Shown: piece after piece, positions 25,775 through 37,025 of the stretch
Position numbering within the stretch: the stretch's first letter is position 1
Layout of the letters: the number at the start of each line of letters is the position of its first letter
From: Flavobacteria bacterium GWA2_35_26
Lineage (GTDB): Bacteria > Bacteroidota > Bacteroidia > Flavobacteriales > Flavobacteriaceae
Reading direction: 5' to 3'
Assembly (NCBI GenBank): GCA_001800905.1
Contig: MGWH01000002.1
Location: 767,032-831,031, forward strand
Length of the DNA stretch: 64,000 nt
Position numbers and translations under genes: made by a program
Notes under the pieces: model-generated
Seen by the model: the letters and a program-made list of their open reading frames with translations, nothing else
The model's database searches: none
What the model was told of the DNA's origin: nothing

Positions 25775-28093
25775 ATGGCGATTATCAATAGAAAAAAAAA
25801 TCAGGTACCAGATTCTGAAAAAGACATTCAATATTATTCCAAGTTATTCTGGAAATATTTCTTTTATGGCATGGGAGGCATCGCCTTATTTTTCCTATTT
25901 GCTTCTTGGGGGCTTTTAGGCTCAATGCCGTCGTTTGAAGACTTAGAAAATCCAGATTCTAATTTAGCCACCGAAATTATCTCTGCTGACGGAGTCGTAA
26001 TTGGAAAATATTTTGAAAAAAACCGTTCCCAATTAAAGTATTCCGACTTGCCTAAAAATTTAGTTCAAGCCTTAGTAGCAACCGAAGATGCTCGTTTTTA
26101 CGATCACTCCGGAATTGACGGAAGAGGAACGTTAAGAGCTATATTGAGTTTTGGAACTTCGGGAGGAGCAAGTACGCTAACCCAACAATTAGCCAAACAA
26201 TTATTTCATGGAGAAGGTTCCAAGTTTTTACCGTTTCGTATTATCCAAAAAGCAAAAGAATGGATTATTGCCATTCGCTTAGAAAGACAATACACCAAAA
26301 ACGAAATCATTGCCATGTACTGCAACGTATATGATTTTGGAAACAACTCCGTAGGGGTGAACTCGGCAGCCAAAACTTATTTCTCAAAAGAACCGAAAGA
26401 CCTAACAATTACAGAATCTGCTGTTTTGGTGGGTATGTTTAAAAACTCCGGTTTGTACAACCCGGTAAAAAATATCGAAGGGGTAACCAATAGACGTAAC
26501 GTAGTATTGAAGCAAATGGAAAAAGCGGAAATTATTACCGAAGCTCAAAAACTACAATTACAACGTTTACCAATCAAATTAAACTTCAAATTAGAAAGTC
26601 ACAAAGACGGAACTGCTACCTATTTCAGAGAATATTTGAGAGAATACATGAAAAAATGGGTAGAAGAAAATAAAAAACCAGACGGTTCAGATTATAACAT
26701 TTACAAAGACGGATTGCGTATTTATACTACCATTGATTCGCGCATGCAATTGTATGCAGAAGAGGCAGTAGAAGCGCATATGGCTAATCTACAAGAAGAA
26801 TTCTTCGACCAAGCCAAAGAGAATAAAAACGCACCATTTGTAAATATTTCGCAAGCCGAAACGGATCGTATCCTGAAAAAAGCCATGAAAGCTTCTGCAC
26901 GATGGAACATCATGGAATCCAATGACAAAAGTGAAGATGAAATCATCGCTTCGTTCAAACAAAAAACCAAGATGAAAGTCTTCACTTGGAAAGGAGAAAG
27001 AGACACGATTATGACGCCTTTAGATTCTATTCGTTATTACAAACACTTCTTGCAATCAGGTTTAATGGCCATGGAACCACAAACCGGAAACATCAAAGCG
27101 TGGGTGGGTGGTATCAATTACAAATACTTTCAATACGATCACGTTGGTCAAGGAGCGAGACAAGTAGGTTCTACCTTCAAACCCTTTGTATACGCAACTG
27201 CGATAGAACAATTAGGCATGTCGCCATGTGATTCTATTTTGGATGGTCCGTTTATGATTCGCAAAGGAGAACACAACGTTACCGAAGATTGGGAACCTAG
27301 AAACTCAGATAATAAATATAGGGGAATGGTCACTTTAAAAAGAGCATTGGCCAATTCCATCAATACGGTTTCGGCCAAATTAATTGACAAAACAGGTCCT
27401 GAAGCTGTGGTTGAATTAACACATAAATTAGGGGTAACCTCTGAAATTCCAGCGCAACCTTCTATTGCACTTGGTGCAGTAGAAATTACCGTACAAGATA
27501 TGGTGGCTGCTTATAGTACTTTTGCCAACCAAGGAGTCTATGTAAAACCTCAATTTTTAAGAAAAATTGAAGACAAAAGCGGGGTCGTCCTTTACGAACC
27601 TGTTCCTGAGTCTCACGATGTCTTGAACAAAGACATTGCATTTGCCGTGATCAAATTATTAGAAGGGGTTACCGAAGGCGGATCTGGAGAACGTTTGCGC
27701 ACCGAAGGTGGTGGAAACGGAGACAACCGTTGGACTGGCTATCCGTATATGTTTAAAAATCCAATTGCCGGTAAAACCGGAACCACTCAAAATCAATCCG
27801 ATGGGTGGTTTATGGGAATGGTTCCTAATTTAGTTACCGGAGTTTGGGTAGGTTGCGAAGACCGTTCCGCGCGTTTCAGAAGTCTTACTTACGGTCAAGG
27901 AGCAACAGCAGCCTTACCTGTTTGGGGGTATTTCATGAAAAAATGTTACGAAGACGAAACGCTCAATGTGTCCAAAGAAGATTTTGACAGACCCGCTAAT
28001 CTTGGCATTAAAGTAGATTGTTATTCTAGACCTGCTGCGGTAGTTAAAGACTCTACTGATACGGAACAAAGCACCGAAGAGTTCGAATTATAG
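25775..28093 (+). CDS. Class A penicillin-binding protein 1A (bifunctional)
   Basis: A 772-residue bifunctional peptidoglycan synthase. A single N-terminal membrane helix (about 27-48) anchors it. The GT51 transglycosylase domain shows ATEDARFYDHSGIDGRG with the catalytic Glu and GASTLTQQLAKQL. The transpeptidase domain has all three motifs: SxxK in GSTFKPFVYA, SxN in ANSINTVSAK, and KTG in AGKTGTTQNQSDGWF. I chose the ATG at 25775; an in-frame TTG at 25751 would overlap gldH. It is the last gene of the ricT-gldH operon and a structured repeat follows its stop. Confidence 0.95.
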   Translation: MAIINRKKNQVPDSEKDIQYYSKLFWKYFFYGMGGIALFFLFASWGLLGSMPSFEDLENPDSNLATEIISADGVVIGKYFEKNRSQLKYSDLPKNLVQALVATEDARFYDHSGIDGRGTLRAILSFGTSGGASTLTQQLAKQLFHGEGSKFLPFRIIQKAKEWIIAIRLERQYTKNEIIAMYCNVYDFGNNSVGVNSAAKTYFSKEPKDLTITESAVLVGMFKNSGLYNPVKNIEGVTNRRNVVLKQMEKAEIITEAQKLQLQRLPIKLNFKLESHKDGTATYFREYLREYMKKWVEENKKPDGSDYNIYKDGLRIYTTIDSRMQLYAEEAVEAHMANLQEEFFDQAKENKNAPFVNISQAETDRILKKAMKASARWNIMESNDKSEDEIIASFKQKTKMKVFTWKGERDTIMTPLDSIRYYKHFLQSGLMAMEPQTGNIKAWVGGINYKYFQYDHVGQGARQVGSTFKPFVYATAIEQLGMSPCDSILDGPFMIRKGEHNVTEDWEPRNSDNKYRGMVTLKRALANSINTVSAKLIDKTGPEAVVELTHKLGVTSEIPAQPSIALGAVEITVQDMVAAYSTFANQGVYVKPQFLRKIEDKSGVVLYEPVPESHDVLNKDIAFAVIKLLEGVTEGGSGERLRTEGGGNGDNRWTGYPYMFKNPIAGKTGTTQNQSDGWFMGMVPNLVTGVWVGCEDRSARFRSLTYGQGATAALPVWGYFMKKCYEDETLNVSKEDFDRPANLGIKVDCYSRPAAVVKDSTDTEQSTEEFEL

Positions 28094-28103
28094 TTCTTGT
28101 TAC

Positions 28104-28183
28104 AGGAGCTATTTCCCGCCATTCACTGTATCTTTATGGCTAAAACCTAGCCATAAAGGATGCTGTTACTGCCGGGGCTAAGG
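28104..28183 (+). repeat. Structured interspersed repeat, copy 1 (Flavo-1-like candidate)
   Basis: An 80-bp element beginning AGGAGCTATTTCCCG and ending GCCGGGGCTAAGG. The centre folds as ATCTTTATGGCTA with TAGCCATAAAG(G)AT (28130-28161, five-base loop, one bulged G). The outer arms pair as AGC (28107-28109) with GCT (28177-28179) and CCCG (28115-28118) with CGGG (28173-28176). A second copy lies at 35951-36023 on the other strand. It resembles my memory of the Flavo-1 RNA motif; this was not checked against a model. Confidence 0.75.
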
Positions 28184-28252
28184 GTTGTGTTTTCAATTGG
28201 AAAATTGCAACTTAAATACTGTTTTTAAATTCATGAATTAATACTAATACAC

Positions 28253-28951
28253 ATGATTAACAAAAAAGTATCCTCCGCACATGAAGCGCTTCAAGGTATT
28301 GAAGACAACATGACCCTTATGTTGGGCGGCTTTGGATTGTGCGGTATTCCCGAAAATGCTATTGCTGAACTCGTTCAAAAACAAACCAAAAACTTGACCT
28401 GTATTTCTAACAACGCAGGCGTTGACGATTTTGGATTGGGACTATTATTACAACACAAACAAATCAAAAAAATGATTTCTTCCTATGTGGGAGAAAACGC
28501 CGAATTTGAACGCCAAATGCTATCGGGCGAACTCGAAGTGGAGCTCATTCCACAAGGTACTTTGGCCGAACGTTGTCGTGCATCCCAAAATGGCATTCCG
28601 GCTTTTTTCACTCCAGCTGGCTACGGAACCGAAGTTGCACTAGGAAAAGAAACTCGAGAATTCAACGGAAAAATGCACGTTTTAGAGCATGCTTTCCAAG
28701 CCGATTTTGCCATTGTAAAAGCATGGAAAGGCGACACAGCAGGCAATCTAATTTTTAAAGGTACTGCACGTAATTTTAATCCGTGTATGGCAGGTGCCGC
28801 AAAAATCACCATTGCCGAAGTGGAAGAATTAGTTGAAGCCGGCAGCTTAGATCCGAACCAAATTCATACACCAGGAATATTCGTACAACGCATTTTTCAA
28901 GGAGAAAAATTTGAAAAGAGAATTGAGCAACGGACTACTCGTAAAAAATAA
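28253..28951 (+). CDS. scoA: 3-oxoacid CoA-transferase subunit A
   Basis: A 232-residue alpha subunit of the succinyl-CoA:3-ketoacid CoA-transferase (SCOT) family, which activates acetoacetate with succinyl-CoA for ketone body and fatty acid use. The family pattern is clear: [16 protein letters not shown] near the N-terminus, then [13 protein letters not shown], and the [13 protein letters not shown] loop. It pairs with the beta subunit gene 36 nt downstream. The 36-nt spacer contains three copies of TTTGAAAAT, a simple repeat. Confidence 0.94.
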   Translation: MINKKVSSAHEALQGIEDNMTLMLGGFGLCGIPENAIAELVQKQTKNLTCISNNAGVDDFGLGLLLQHKQIKKMISSYVGENAEFERQMLSGELEVELIPQGTLAERCRASQNGIPAFFTPAGYGTEVALGKETREFNGKMHVLEHAFQADFAIVKAWKGDTAGNLIFKGTARNFNPCMAGAAKITIAEVEELVEAGSLDPNQIHTPGIFVQRIFQGEKFEKRIEQRTTRKK

Positions 28952-28987
28952 TTTGAAAATTATTCAATTTGAAAATTTGAAAATAAA

Positions 28988-30809
<1,822 letters not shown>

Positions 30810-30810
30810 A

Positions 30811-30844
30811 ATAAAAAACCCGCTAACAATAGCGGGTTTTTTAT
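30811..30844. terminator. Bidirectional terminator between the esterase and fumarase genes
   Basis: ATAAAAAACCCGCTA (30811-30825) and TAGCGGGTTTTTTAT (30830-30844) form a perfect 15-bp stem with a four-base loop. A- and T-tracts on both sides allow it to serve both converging genes. Confidence 0.92.
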
Positions 30845-30857
30845 TTTATAAAGTAGG

Positions 30858-32459
30858 TTATAAATTCTCAAAGAAATCATTTCCTTTATCGTCCGTAATA
30901 ATGAAAGCAGGGAAATCTTTCACGGTAATTTTACGTACCGCTTCCATACCCAATTCTTCAAAGTCTACTACTTCTACCTTCAAGATGTTGTCTTGCGCTA
31001 AGATGGCCGCTGGACCACCAATAGAACCTAAATAGAATCCGCCATAAGTTTTACAAGCATCCATTACTTGTTTGGTACGGTTTCCTTTGGCCAACATAAT
31101 CATACTTCCGCCTGCTTTTTGGAACTCTTCTACATACACATCCATTCGGCCTGCGGTAGTGGGTCCAAAACTTCCAGATGGCATTCCATCTGGGGTTTTT
31201 GCAGGTCCTGCATAATAAATTGGGTGGTTTTTAAAATACTCCGGCATTGGTTTACCGGCATCTAATAATTCTTTGATTTTAGCATGTGCAATGTCACGAG
31301 CTACAATCAAAGTTCCGTTTAATTTCAATCGGGTTTTAATTGGATATTGTGACAAATCAGCTAATATATCTTTCATTGGTCGGTTCAAATCTACTTCAAC
31401 TGGCGCCTCCAAATGCGGTGGCGTAGCCGGTAAAAATTGTTTTGGATTGGTTTCCAATTGCTCTAAGAAAATACCGTCATTGGTGATTTTCCCTTTGATA
31501 TTTCTATCAGCAGAACAGGAAACGCCTAATCCAACTGGACAAGAAGCAGCGTGACGCGGCAAACGAATCACTCGCACATCGTGAGCAAAATATTTTCCGC
31601 CAAATTGGGCTCCAATAGAACTTTCTTGGCAAAACTCCAATACTTTTTTCTCCCATTCTAAATCTCGGAAAGCCTGACCGGCCATATTTCCTGAAGTAGG
31701 TAAATTATCGAAATAACCTGCTGAGGCTTTTTTCACAGCTGCCAAATTCGCTTCGGCAGATGTACCACCAATAACCAAAGCTAAGTGATAAGGCGGACAA
31801 GCAGAGGTGCCTAAGTCTTTGATTTTTTGGCGAACGAAAGTCTCCATCGATTTTTCGTTCAACAAGGATTTAGTTTGTTGGTACAAAAAAGTTTTATTAG
31901 CAGAACCCCCACCTTTTGCTAAAAATAAAAACTCATAAGACGCTCCTTTTTTAGCATAAATATCGATCTGAGCCGGCAAATTAGATCCCGAGTTTTTTTC
32001 TTCAAACATCGAAATGGGAACAATTTGCGAATACCTTAAATTCTTATTTTGGTAGGTGTTGAAAATTCCTTTCGACAACCATTCGGCATCATCAACTCCT
32101 GTGTATACATTTTCTCCTTTTTTAGCCATTACAATCGCCGTTCCGGTATCTTGACAAGAAGGCAACTGCCCTTCTACGGCTACTACTGCGTTTTGCAATA
32201 AATTGTACGCCACAAAACGATCGTTGTCTGTCGCTTCGGGATCGTTTAAAATGTTGTTTAGTTTTTGCAAATGCGCTGTACGCAACATAAACGAAACGTC
32301 GTTCATGGCTTCTTGCGCTAACAACTCCAGTCCTTTAGGGTCTACTGTTAGAATTTCTCGGTTGCCCAATTGTTCTACTTGTACAAAGTCGGCAGTCAAT
32401 TTTTTGTATTGCGTATCGTCTTTTAAAATGGGATACGGGTCTTGATATATAAAGTCCAT
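30858..32459 (-). CDS. Fumarate hydratase, class I (iron-sulfur)
   Basis: A 533-residue class I fumarase, a [4Fe-4S] enzyme hydrating fumarate to malate in the TCA cycle. The N-terminal domain binds the cluster: Cys102 in PSCQDTGTA, a second Cys in [14 protein letters not shown] and a third in [11 protein letters not shown]. The C-terminal domain carries [11 protein letters not shown], needed for substrate binding. Length is typical for the single-chain FumA/FumB form. The gene is monocistronic and followed by the shared terminator at 30.8 kb. Confidence 0.95.
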   Translation of the reverse strand: MDFIYQDPYPILKDDTQYKKLTADFVQVEQLGNREILTVDPKGLELLAQEAMNDVSFMLRTAHLQKLNNILNDPEATDNDRFVAYNLLQNAVVAVEGQLPSCQDTGTAIVMAKKGENVYTGVDDAEWLSKGIFNTYQNKNLRYSQIVPISMFEEKNSGSNLPAQIDIYAKKGASYEFLFLAKGGGSANKTFLYQQTKSLLNEKSMETFVRQKIKDLGTSACPPYHLALVIGGTSAEANLAAVKKASAGYFDNLPTSGNMAGQAFRDLEWEKKVLEFCQESSIGAQFGGKYFAHDVRVIRLPRHAASCPVGLGVSCSADRNIKGKITNDGIFLEQLETNPKQFLPATPPHLEAPVEVDLNRPMKDILADLSQYPIKTRLKLNGTLIVARDIAHAKIKELLDAGKPMPEYFKNHPIYYAGPAKTPDGMPSGSFGPTTAGRMDVYVEEFQKAGGSMIMLAKGNRTKQVMDACKTYGGFYLGSIGGPAAILAQDNILKVEVVDFEELGMEAVRKITVKDFPAFIITDDKGNDFFENL

Positions 32460-32579
32460 TATTGAATTTTTAGAGGAGTAAAGTTACGGAATGTTTGACA
32501 TTTACCCTTGGATTAATTTGCTAAATTACTATACTTGTTGTCAGTGTTTCGAATTTAAATTCCGAGCAAAAATTGGTAA

Positions 32580-34004
32580 TTAAAAGAACCAACTCGCTAC
32601 AAAAATAGCAGTGATCACACAAATTACATCTACCAAAAGCATGGTGCCTAAAGCGTAGCGTGTGTTTTTAATGTTGACTGAACCAAAGTATACCGCAATC
32701 ACATAAAAAGTGCTTTCAGCGCTGCATTGAAAAATACTACTCAATCGACCCGTTAGCGAATCGGCTCCAAAAGTATTCATAGAATCGATTAAAAAACCAC
32801 GTGATCCTGCAGAACTAAATGGGCGCAACATTGCGACAGGAAGCGCATCGGTAATTTCTTTATTCACTCCCATATTAGAGAAAATAAAGGCAATCCAATT
32901 GCTGATGATTTCAAACAAACCGCTATTTCTAAATAGCGAAATCGCTACCAACATCGCTAAAACATAAGGAAAAATAACCACTCCGGTTTTGATTCCGTTA
33001 TTTGCTCCAACCACAAAGGATTCGAAAACGGTGGTGTTCGCTTCTGTGAATTTTTTCTCTTTGACAAAAGAAAATACCAAGGTGAAAGCAATAATTGCAA
33101 TTAATATTAAAGCAGAAAGGTTGCTTGTAAAATAGTTTTTACCAATTAAATCCAATTGGTTTACATAGAATAACAAACCAATAATAGCTGCAATTAACAC
33201 CATTAAAGACACCACTAATGAAGCGCTTTTGAAATTGATTTTTTGTTTTATACCTACGATTAAAAAAGCAGCAATAGTTCCAATAAATGACGTAATAATA
33301 CAAGGCAGCATTACATCGGCTGGGTTGCTTGCGTTAGCGGCCGCACGATAGCCAATAATAGAAGTGGCAATTAAGGTTAGTCCTGAAGCGTGCAAACACA
33401 TGAACATGATTTGTGCATCGCTCGCCTTGTCTTTTTCGGGATTGAGTTCTTGTAAACTTTCCATCGCTTTCAAACCAAAGGGAGTGGCTGCCGAATCCAA
33501 TCCAAGGAAATTAGCAGCAAAATTTAAGGTCATATATGAAATGGAAGGATGATTTTCTGGAACAGAAGGGAATACTTTTACAAATACCGGGCTCAATATT
33601 TGAGCTAATTTCCCAGAAGCACCTGATATAATTAGCAATTCCATCAAGCCACAAAAGAAGGCTAAATACGCAATAAGAGGCAAAATCAAATCGACTAAAG
33701 TGCTTTTACAAGTAGCCAATAATCCGTCTGATTTTTGGACGCCGCTGTATATTTTTACCGTTTTGTTTGTATAGACATAAGTAGTATCAGAATTGATGAC
33801 CATCGTTTGATCTGGTGCTTTAGTAATGCTGTCTTTGACAAAAGCCGGAACTTGTTCCAAATACTTTTCAGCCACTAAAATAGGATCGTCTTTTTTCCCA
33901 TTTAATAAATGATCAATCGTATAATTGTCACCCGAAAACAAACTAAAAACGATAAAGGTAATTGAGGAAATAAAAATCACCAACCAAAATCTACTTAATA
34001 CCAT
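32580..34004 (-). CDS. Nucleoside recognition (Gate) domain protein, SpmA-SpmB-like
   Basis: A 474-residue membrane protein with about ten helices in two Gate (nucleoside recognition) domains. The first half resembles SpmA (segment NFAANFLGLDSAATPFGLKA) and the second half SpmB (AMLRPFSSAGSRGF, STFYVIAVYFGSV). In sporulating Firmicutes these are two genes, spmA and spmB; here one polypeptide carries both. The transport or signalling role in non-spore-formers is unknown. A periplasm-facing insert of about 90 residues follows the first helix. It has no clear operon partner. Confidence 0.83.
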   Translation of the reverse strand: MVLSRFWLVIFISSITFIVFSLFSGDNYTIDHLLNGKKDDPILVAEKYLEQVPAFVKDSITKAPDQTMVINSDTTYVYTNKTVKIYSGVQKSDGLLATCKSTLVDLILPLIAYLAFFCGLMELLIISGASGKLAQILSPVFVKVFPSVPENHPSISYMTLNFAANFLGLDSAATPFGLKAMESLQELNPEKDKASDAQIMFMCLHASGLTLIATSIIGYRAAANASNPADVMLPCIITSFIGTIAAFLIVGIKQKINFKSASLVVSLMVLIAAIIGLLFYVNQLDLIGKNYFTSNLSALILIAIIAFTLVFSFVKEKKFTEANTTVFESFVVGANNGIKTGVVIFPYVLAMLVAISLFRNSGLFEIISNWIAFIFSNMGVNKEITDALPVAMLRPFSSAGSRGFLIDSMNTFGADSLTGRLSSIFQCSAESTFYVIAVYFGSVNIKNTRYALGTMLLVDVICVITAIFVASWFF

Positions 34005-34093
34005 AATTTATATTTTTTGTAAATGTAATAAATCCAATGCAAAGACAATTTCAACATCAAAGACAAATTGCAATTGCAACAAAGAGTTCGTCA

Positions 34094-34564
34094 TTATTCT
34101 TTATGTCGTATCATTTTTTTTATTAACGCTATTTGTCCCAAATGATAATGTGTGTGTTCAATTATTCCTGCTATATTTCTGAAATAATTCCCGTATTTTT
34201 CTTCGGAGAATACTTCAAATAATTTCGATTCCTCCAATTTCTCAACCTCTATTGCAAATTGTTCAGCATCGTCTAAGGTTTTTTGAACTAAATGATCCCA
34301 TTCTTCTTGAGAAGTAATCGTTGGACAATCAAAACTGACTGTATCACTTGCGTTCAAGGGATGACCTTGAAATACTTTTGCTACTGGATTTACATAGTAA
34401 TTGATGTGAAAAAGCAAGGTGGCTATCGTGTTAAAATCTAGGTGTTTGGCGGTGGCTTCTTGCCAACTAATATCAGCCATTGTGTCTTTCAGGTTGACAA
34501 AAGTCCAATTGCCTCCAAAATGAACGTCTCTAAAATGTTTGGCGAGTTGTTGGGCTGTTTTCAT
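34094..34564 (-). CDS. DinB-like family protein
   Basis: A 156-residue four-helix-bundle protein of the DinB/YfiT-like superfamily. Three histidines in the expected places may bind a divalent metal: one in LLFHINYY and two in IEHTHYHLGQIAL near the C-terminus. Family members include thiol transferases such as bacillithiol transferases, which would fit the bacilliredoxin in this window, but the substrate here is unknown. It starts 12 nt downstream of the exonuclease gene on the same strand. Confidence 0.8.
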   Translation of the reverse strand: MKTAQQLAKHFRDVHFGGNWTFVNLKDTMADISWQEATAKHLDFNTIATLLFHINYYVNPVAKVFQGHPLNASDTVSFDCPTITSQEEWDHLVQKTLDDAEQFAIEVEKLEESKLFEVFSEEKYGNYFRNIAGIIEHTHYHLGQIALIKKMIRHKE

Positions 34565-34576
34565 AACGTTACTAAA

Positions 34577-35290
34577 TTAAACATGACTAATTTCGTCGTC
34601 TATTAATAAATCTTCACGGCGCAAGCGAAGGAAAATCTGTGCAACGGCAATCGTATCTTTTTCACAATAGGTCACAATACGGTCAATGTCTTTTTCTACA
34701 TAAAACACATGTCCCACCTGACTACCATCGATATCGCCTTTTGAAGAGGGAATGCCCAAGATTTTACACATCAGTTTCAACGAAGTGAAATGCTTATAAT
34801 CGCCAAATTTCCATAATTCTAAAGTATCTAAATGCGGGATTTCCCATGGTTTTTTACCAAATAAATTCAGCTTATTTGGAATGGAAATTTGGTTAATGAT
34901 CATACGGCGCGCCAAAAACGGAATGTCAAATTCCTTGGCGTTGTGGCCGCACAAAATATGTTGGGCTTGATTAAAATGATTGTTCAACAGATTATTAAAA
35001 TCGCGCAAGATTTTCTTTTCGTCTCCAAAAAAAGAAGTGACTCTAAAATTACGGATGTCTCCTTTTACTACAAAATAGCCTACGGAAACGCAAACAATTT
35101 TACCAAATTCAGCCCAAATTCCAGCGCGATCGTAAAACTCTTCGGGGCTAAAATCGTCTTTGCGTTGGTATTGGGTTTTGTGTTCCCAAAGTGTTTTCAT
35201 TTCGTCGTCAAGCGAATGAAAATGTTCTTCTTCTGGAACGGTCTCGATGTCTAAAAAGAGAATGTGATTGAGGTTAATTTTTTCGATCAT
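34577..35290 (-). CDS. DEDD-type 3'-5' exonuclease (PolB proofreading-like)
   Basis: A 237-residue stand-alone exonuclease of the DnaQ-like, PolB-proofreading subfamily. Exo I is LFLDIETVP (Asp14, Glu16), Exo II lies in GHNAKEFDIPFLARR, and Exo III in YCEKDTIAVAQ, with the Tyr expected for the DEDDy class. Such proteins degrade DNA from the 3' end, presumably in repair; no polymerase domain is attached. It forms a likely operon with the DinB-like gene, 12 nt apart. Confidence 0.88.
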   Translation of the reverse strand: MIEKINLNHILFLDIETVPEEEHFHSLDDEMKTLWEHKTQYQRKDDFSPEEFYDRAGIWAEFGKIVCVSVGYFVVKGDIRNFRVTSFFGDEKKILRDFNNLLNNHFNQAQHILCGHNAKEFDIPFLARRMIINQISIPNKLNLFGKKPWEIPHLDTLELWKFGDYKHFTSLKLMCKILGIPSSKGDIDGSQVGHVFYVEKDIDRIVTYCEKDTIAVAQIFLRLRREDLLIDDEISHV

Positions 35291-35409
35291 GGGATATAGG
35301 GGTTAAATAGTTAGACCAATTAGATTATCAGAAAATAAATATACTAAACTGCCGATATTTTAAGATTAAAATCTATCTAAATTTCTAACAATCTGAAAAT
35401 CTAAATGTC

Positions 35410-35883
35410 TCATTCAAAAAGGCTTTGTTGCGTACTTGGGTTTTCGTGTTCGAGTAACCACTTTTTGCGCCATAAGCCACCGGCATAACCGGTAAGTGAA
35501 CCGTCAGTTCCAATAACGCGATGGCAAGGCACTACTATCCACAAAGGATTTTTACCATTGGCCGAGGCAACCGCGCGAATCGCTTTGACATCGCCGAGTT
35601 GTTTGGCTAATTCCAAATAACTCATGGTTTTGCCAAAAGGAATTTTGCACAATCCTTTCCACACTTTTTGCTGAAACTCAGTTCCGGCGGGATTCATTGG
35701 AAAATCAAAATGCGTTCGTTGTCCATTAAAATAGGCTTGCAATTGCGAAACCGCTTCTTGTAGCACCAACGGAATGCCTTTTGAAATCAATCCTTCATCT
35801 GCAATTGCGATTTTTGCAATTCCATTTTCATCTCCTGTGATAGTGGCAATTCCTAAAGGGGTTTTGATGCTGGTTGTTTCCAT
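35410..35883 (-). CDS. ogt: Methylated-DNA--protein-cysteine methyltransferase
   Basis: A 157-residue Ogt/MGMT that transfers alkyl groups from O6-alkylguanine to its own cysteine. The active site is VPCHRV with Cys120, preceded by the helix-turn-helix region (VWKGLCKIPFGKTMSYLELA) and the Asn hinge in SANGKNPLW. I chose the ATG at 35883; a longer ORF from 35970 runs through a terminator and a repeat. The last residues, QQSLFE, resemble the sliding-clamp-binding pentapeptide. Usual Ogt length is 150-175. Confidence 0.94.
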   Translation of the reverse strand: METTSIKTPLGIATITGDENGIAKIAIADEGLISKGIPLVLQEAVSQLQAYFNGQRTHFDFPMNPAGTEFQQKVWKGLCKIPFGKTMSYLELAKQLGDVKAIRAVASANGKNPLWIVVPCHRVIGTDGSLTGYAGGLWRKKWLLEHENPSTQQSLFE

Positions 35884-35910
35884 TGGATAAAGATAAATGA
35901 TTTTGGTACA

Positions 35911-35942
35911 AAATAAAAAACCACTCGAGTCGTCGAATGGTT
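35911..35942 (-). terminator. Terminator downstream of hemB
   Basis: On the minus strand, AACCATTCGA and TCGAGTGGTT form a 10-bp stem (one T-G wobble) around CGAC, followed by TTTTTTATTTT. It lies between hemB and ogt, beyond the structured repeat, and would end the leftward heme transcript. Confidence 0.85.
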
Positions 35943-35950
35943 TGTTTTTT

Positions 35951-36023
35951 AGCCCTGATAGTAGCGGCATCCTTTGCTGCCGATTTTCGGCAGGAAAGAT
36001 AGAGCGGATAGCAGGATAAGCTT
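35951..36023 (-). repeat. Structured interspersed repeat, copy 2 (Flavo-1-like candidate)
   Basis: Same family as 28104-28183, in minus-strand orientation, starting 2 nt after the hemB stop. The centre pairs CTGCCGA with TCGGCAG, flanked by ATCTTT and AAAGGAT as in copy 1. The outer arms pair AGC/GCT and CCTG/CAGG (36012-36015 with 35954-35957), where copy 1 has CCCG/CGGG. The right flank AAAGGATGC-GCTACTATC-GGGCTA differs from copy 1 at about 5 of 26 positions. Confidence 0.75.
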
Positions 36024-36024
36024 C

Positions 36025-37020
36025 TTATTTATTCAAAAGTATTGCGGCTTCTTTGGCAAAATAGGTCGAAATCAAACTGGCTCCAGCGCGTTTGATGCAC
36101 ATTAATTGTTCCATCATAATTTTGTCGTTGTCGAGCCAACCTCTTTCGGCTGCTGCTTTAATCATCGCATATTCGCCAGACACATGAAATACGGTTACGG
36201 GAACATTCACGGCATTTTTTACTTCACGAACGATGTCCAAATAGGCAATTCCGGGTTTTACCATGACCATATCGGCGCCTTCTTCAACGTCCCAAAGAAC
36301 CTCTTTAATGGCCTCGATGCGATTGGCATAATCCATTTGGTAGGTTTTTTTGTCTTTAGGTACCACAACGTCTGATTCTCTTGGCGCACTGTCCAAGGCA
36401 TCGCGAAACGGACCATAAAATGCCGACGCATACTTAGCCGAATAGCTCATAATCCCTACATTTTCGAATCCTGCTGCATCCAAACCTTGGCGCAAACGCA
36501 AAACACGTCCGTCCATCATATCGCTTGGCGCTACAAAATCAGCTCCCGCTTGTGCATGAGAAACGGCCATTTTTACTAAAGCCTCGTTAGTAGCATCATT
36601 GGCTACATCGCCCTTTTCAATGATTCCGTCATGACCGTAAATCGAATAGGGATCCAAGGCCACATCAGGCATTACGATCATCTCAGGGCAAGCTGCTTTA
36701 ATCGCGCGAATGGCTTGTTGCATCAATCCGTTTGGATTCCAAGCTTCCTTGCCTGTATTGTCTTTTAGATCTTCGCTTACTTTCACGTAGATATTTACGG
36801 CACGAATACCTAAAGCAAATAATTCTAGGACTTCTTTTACGGTTAAATCAATCGAACGACGATAAATTCCTGGCATCGATGGAATTTCAACTTGCACATT
36901 TTCACCCTCTGCAATAAACATCGGAAACATAAAATCAGCCGGACTTAACGTCGTTTCACGAACTAATGAACGAATGCTTTCGTTCAGGCGTAATCTTCTA
37001 CCTCTTTGTAATGGGAACAT
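36025..37020 (-). CDS. hemB: Delta-aminolevulinic acid dehydratase (porphobilinogen synthase)
   Basis: HemB condenses two 5-aminolevulinate molecules to porphobilinogen. The 331-residue protein has the Schiff-base lysines in SYSAKYASAFYGPF (Lys196) and VMVKPG (about 253). The metal site region reads DVALDPYSIYGHDG (Asp119, Asp123, Asp131), the Asp-rich Mg-type pattern, without the cysteines of zinc-dependent enzymes. It is the most downstream gene of the leftward heme cluster, 5 nt after the YdeI/CDGSH gene, and is followed by the repeat and a terminator. Confidence 0.96.
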   Translation of the reverse strand: MFPLQRGRRLRLNESIRSLVRETTLSPADFMFPMFIAEGENVQVEIPSMPGIYRRSIDLTVKEVLELFALGIRAVNIYVKVSEDLKDNTGKEAWNPNGLMQQAIRAIKAACPEMIVMPDVALDPYSIYGHDGIIEKGDVANDATNEALVKMAVSHAQAGADFVAPSDMMDGRVLRLRQGLDAAGFENVGIMSYSAKYASAFYGPFRDALDSAPRESDVVVPKDKKTYQMDYANRIEAIKEVLWDVEEGADMVMVKPGIAYLDIVREVKNAVNVPVTVFHVSGEYAMIKAAAERGWLDNDKIMMEQLMCIKRAGASLISTYFAKEAAILLNK

Positions 37021-37025
37021 ATTTA

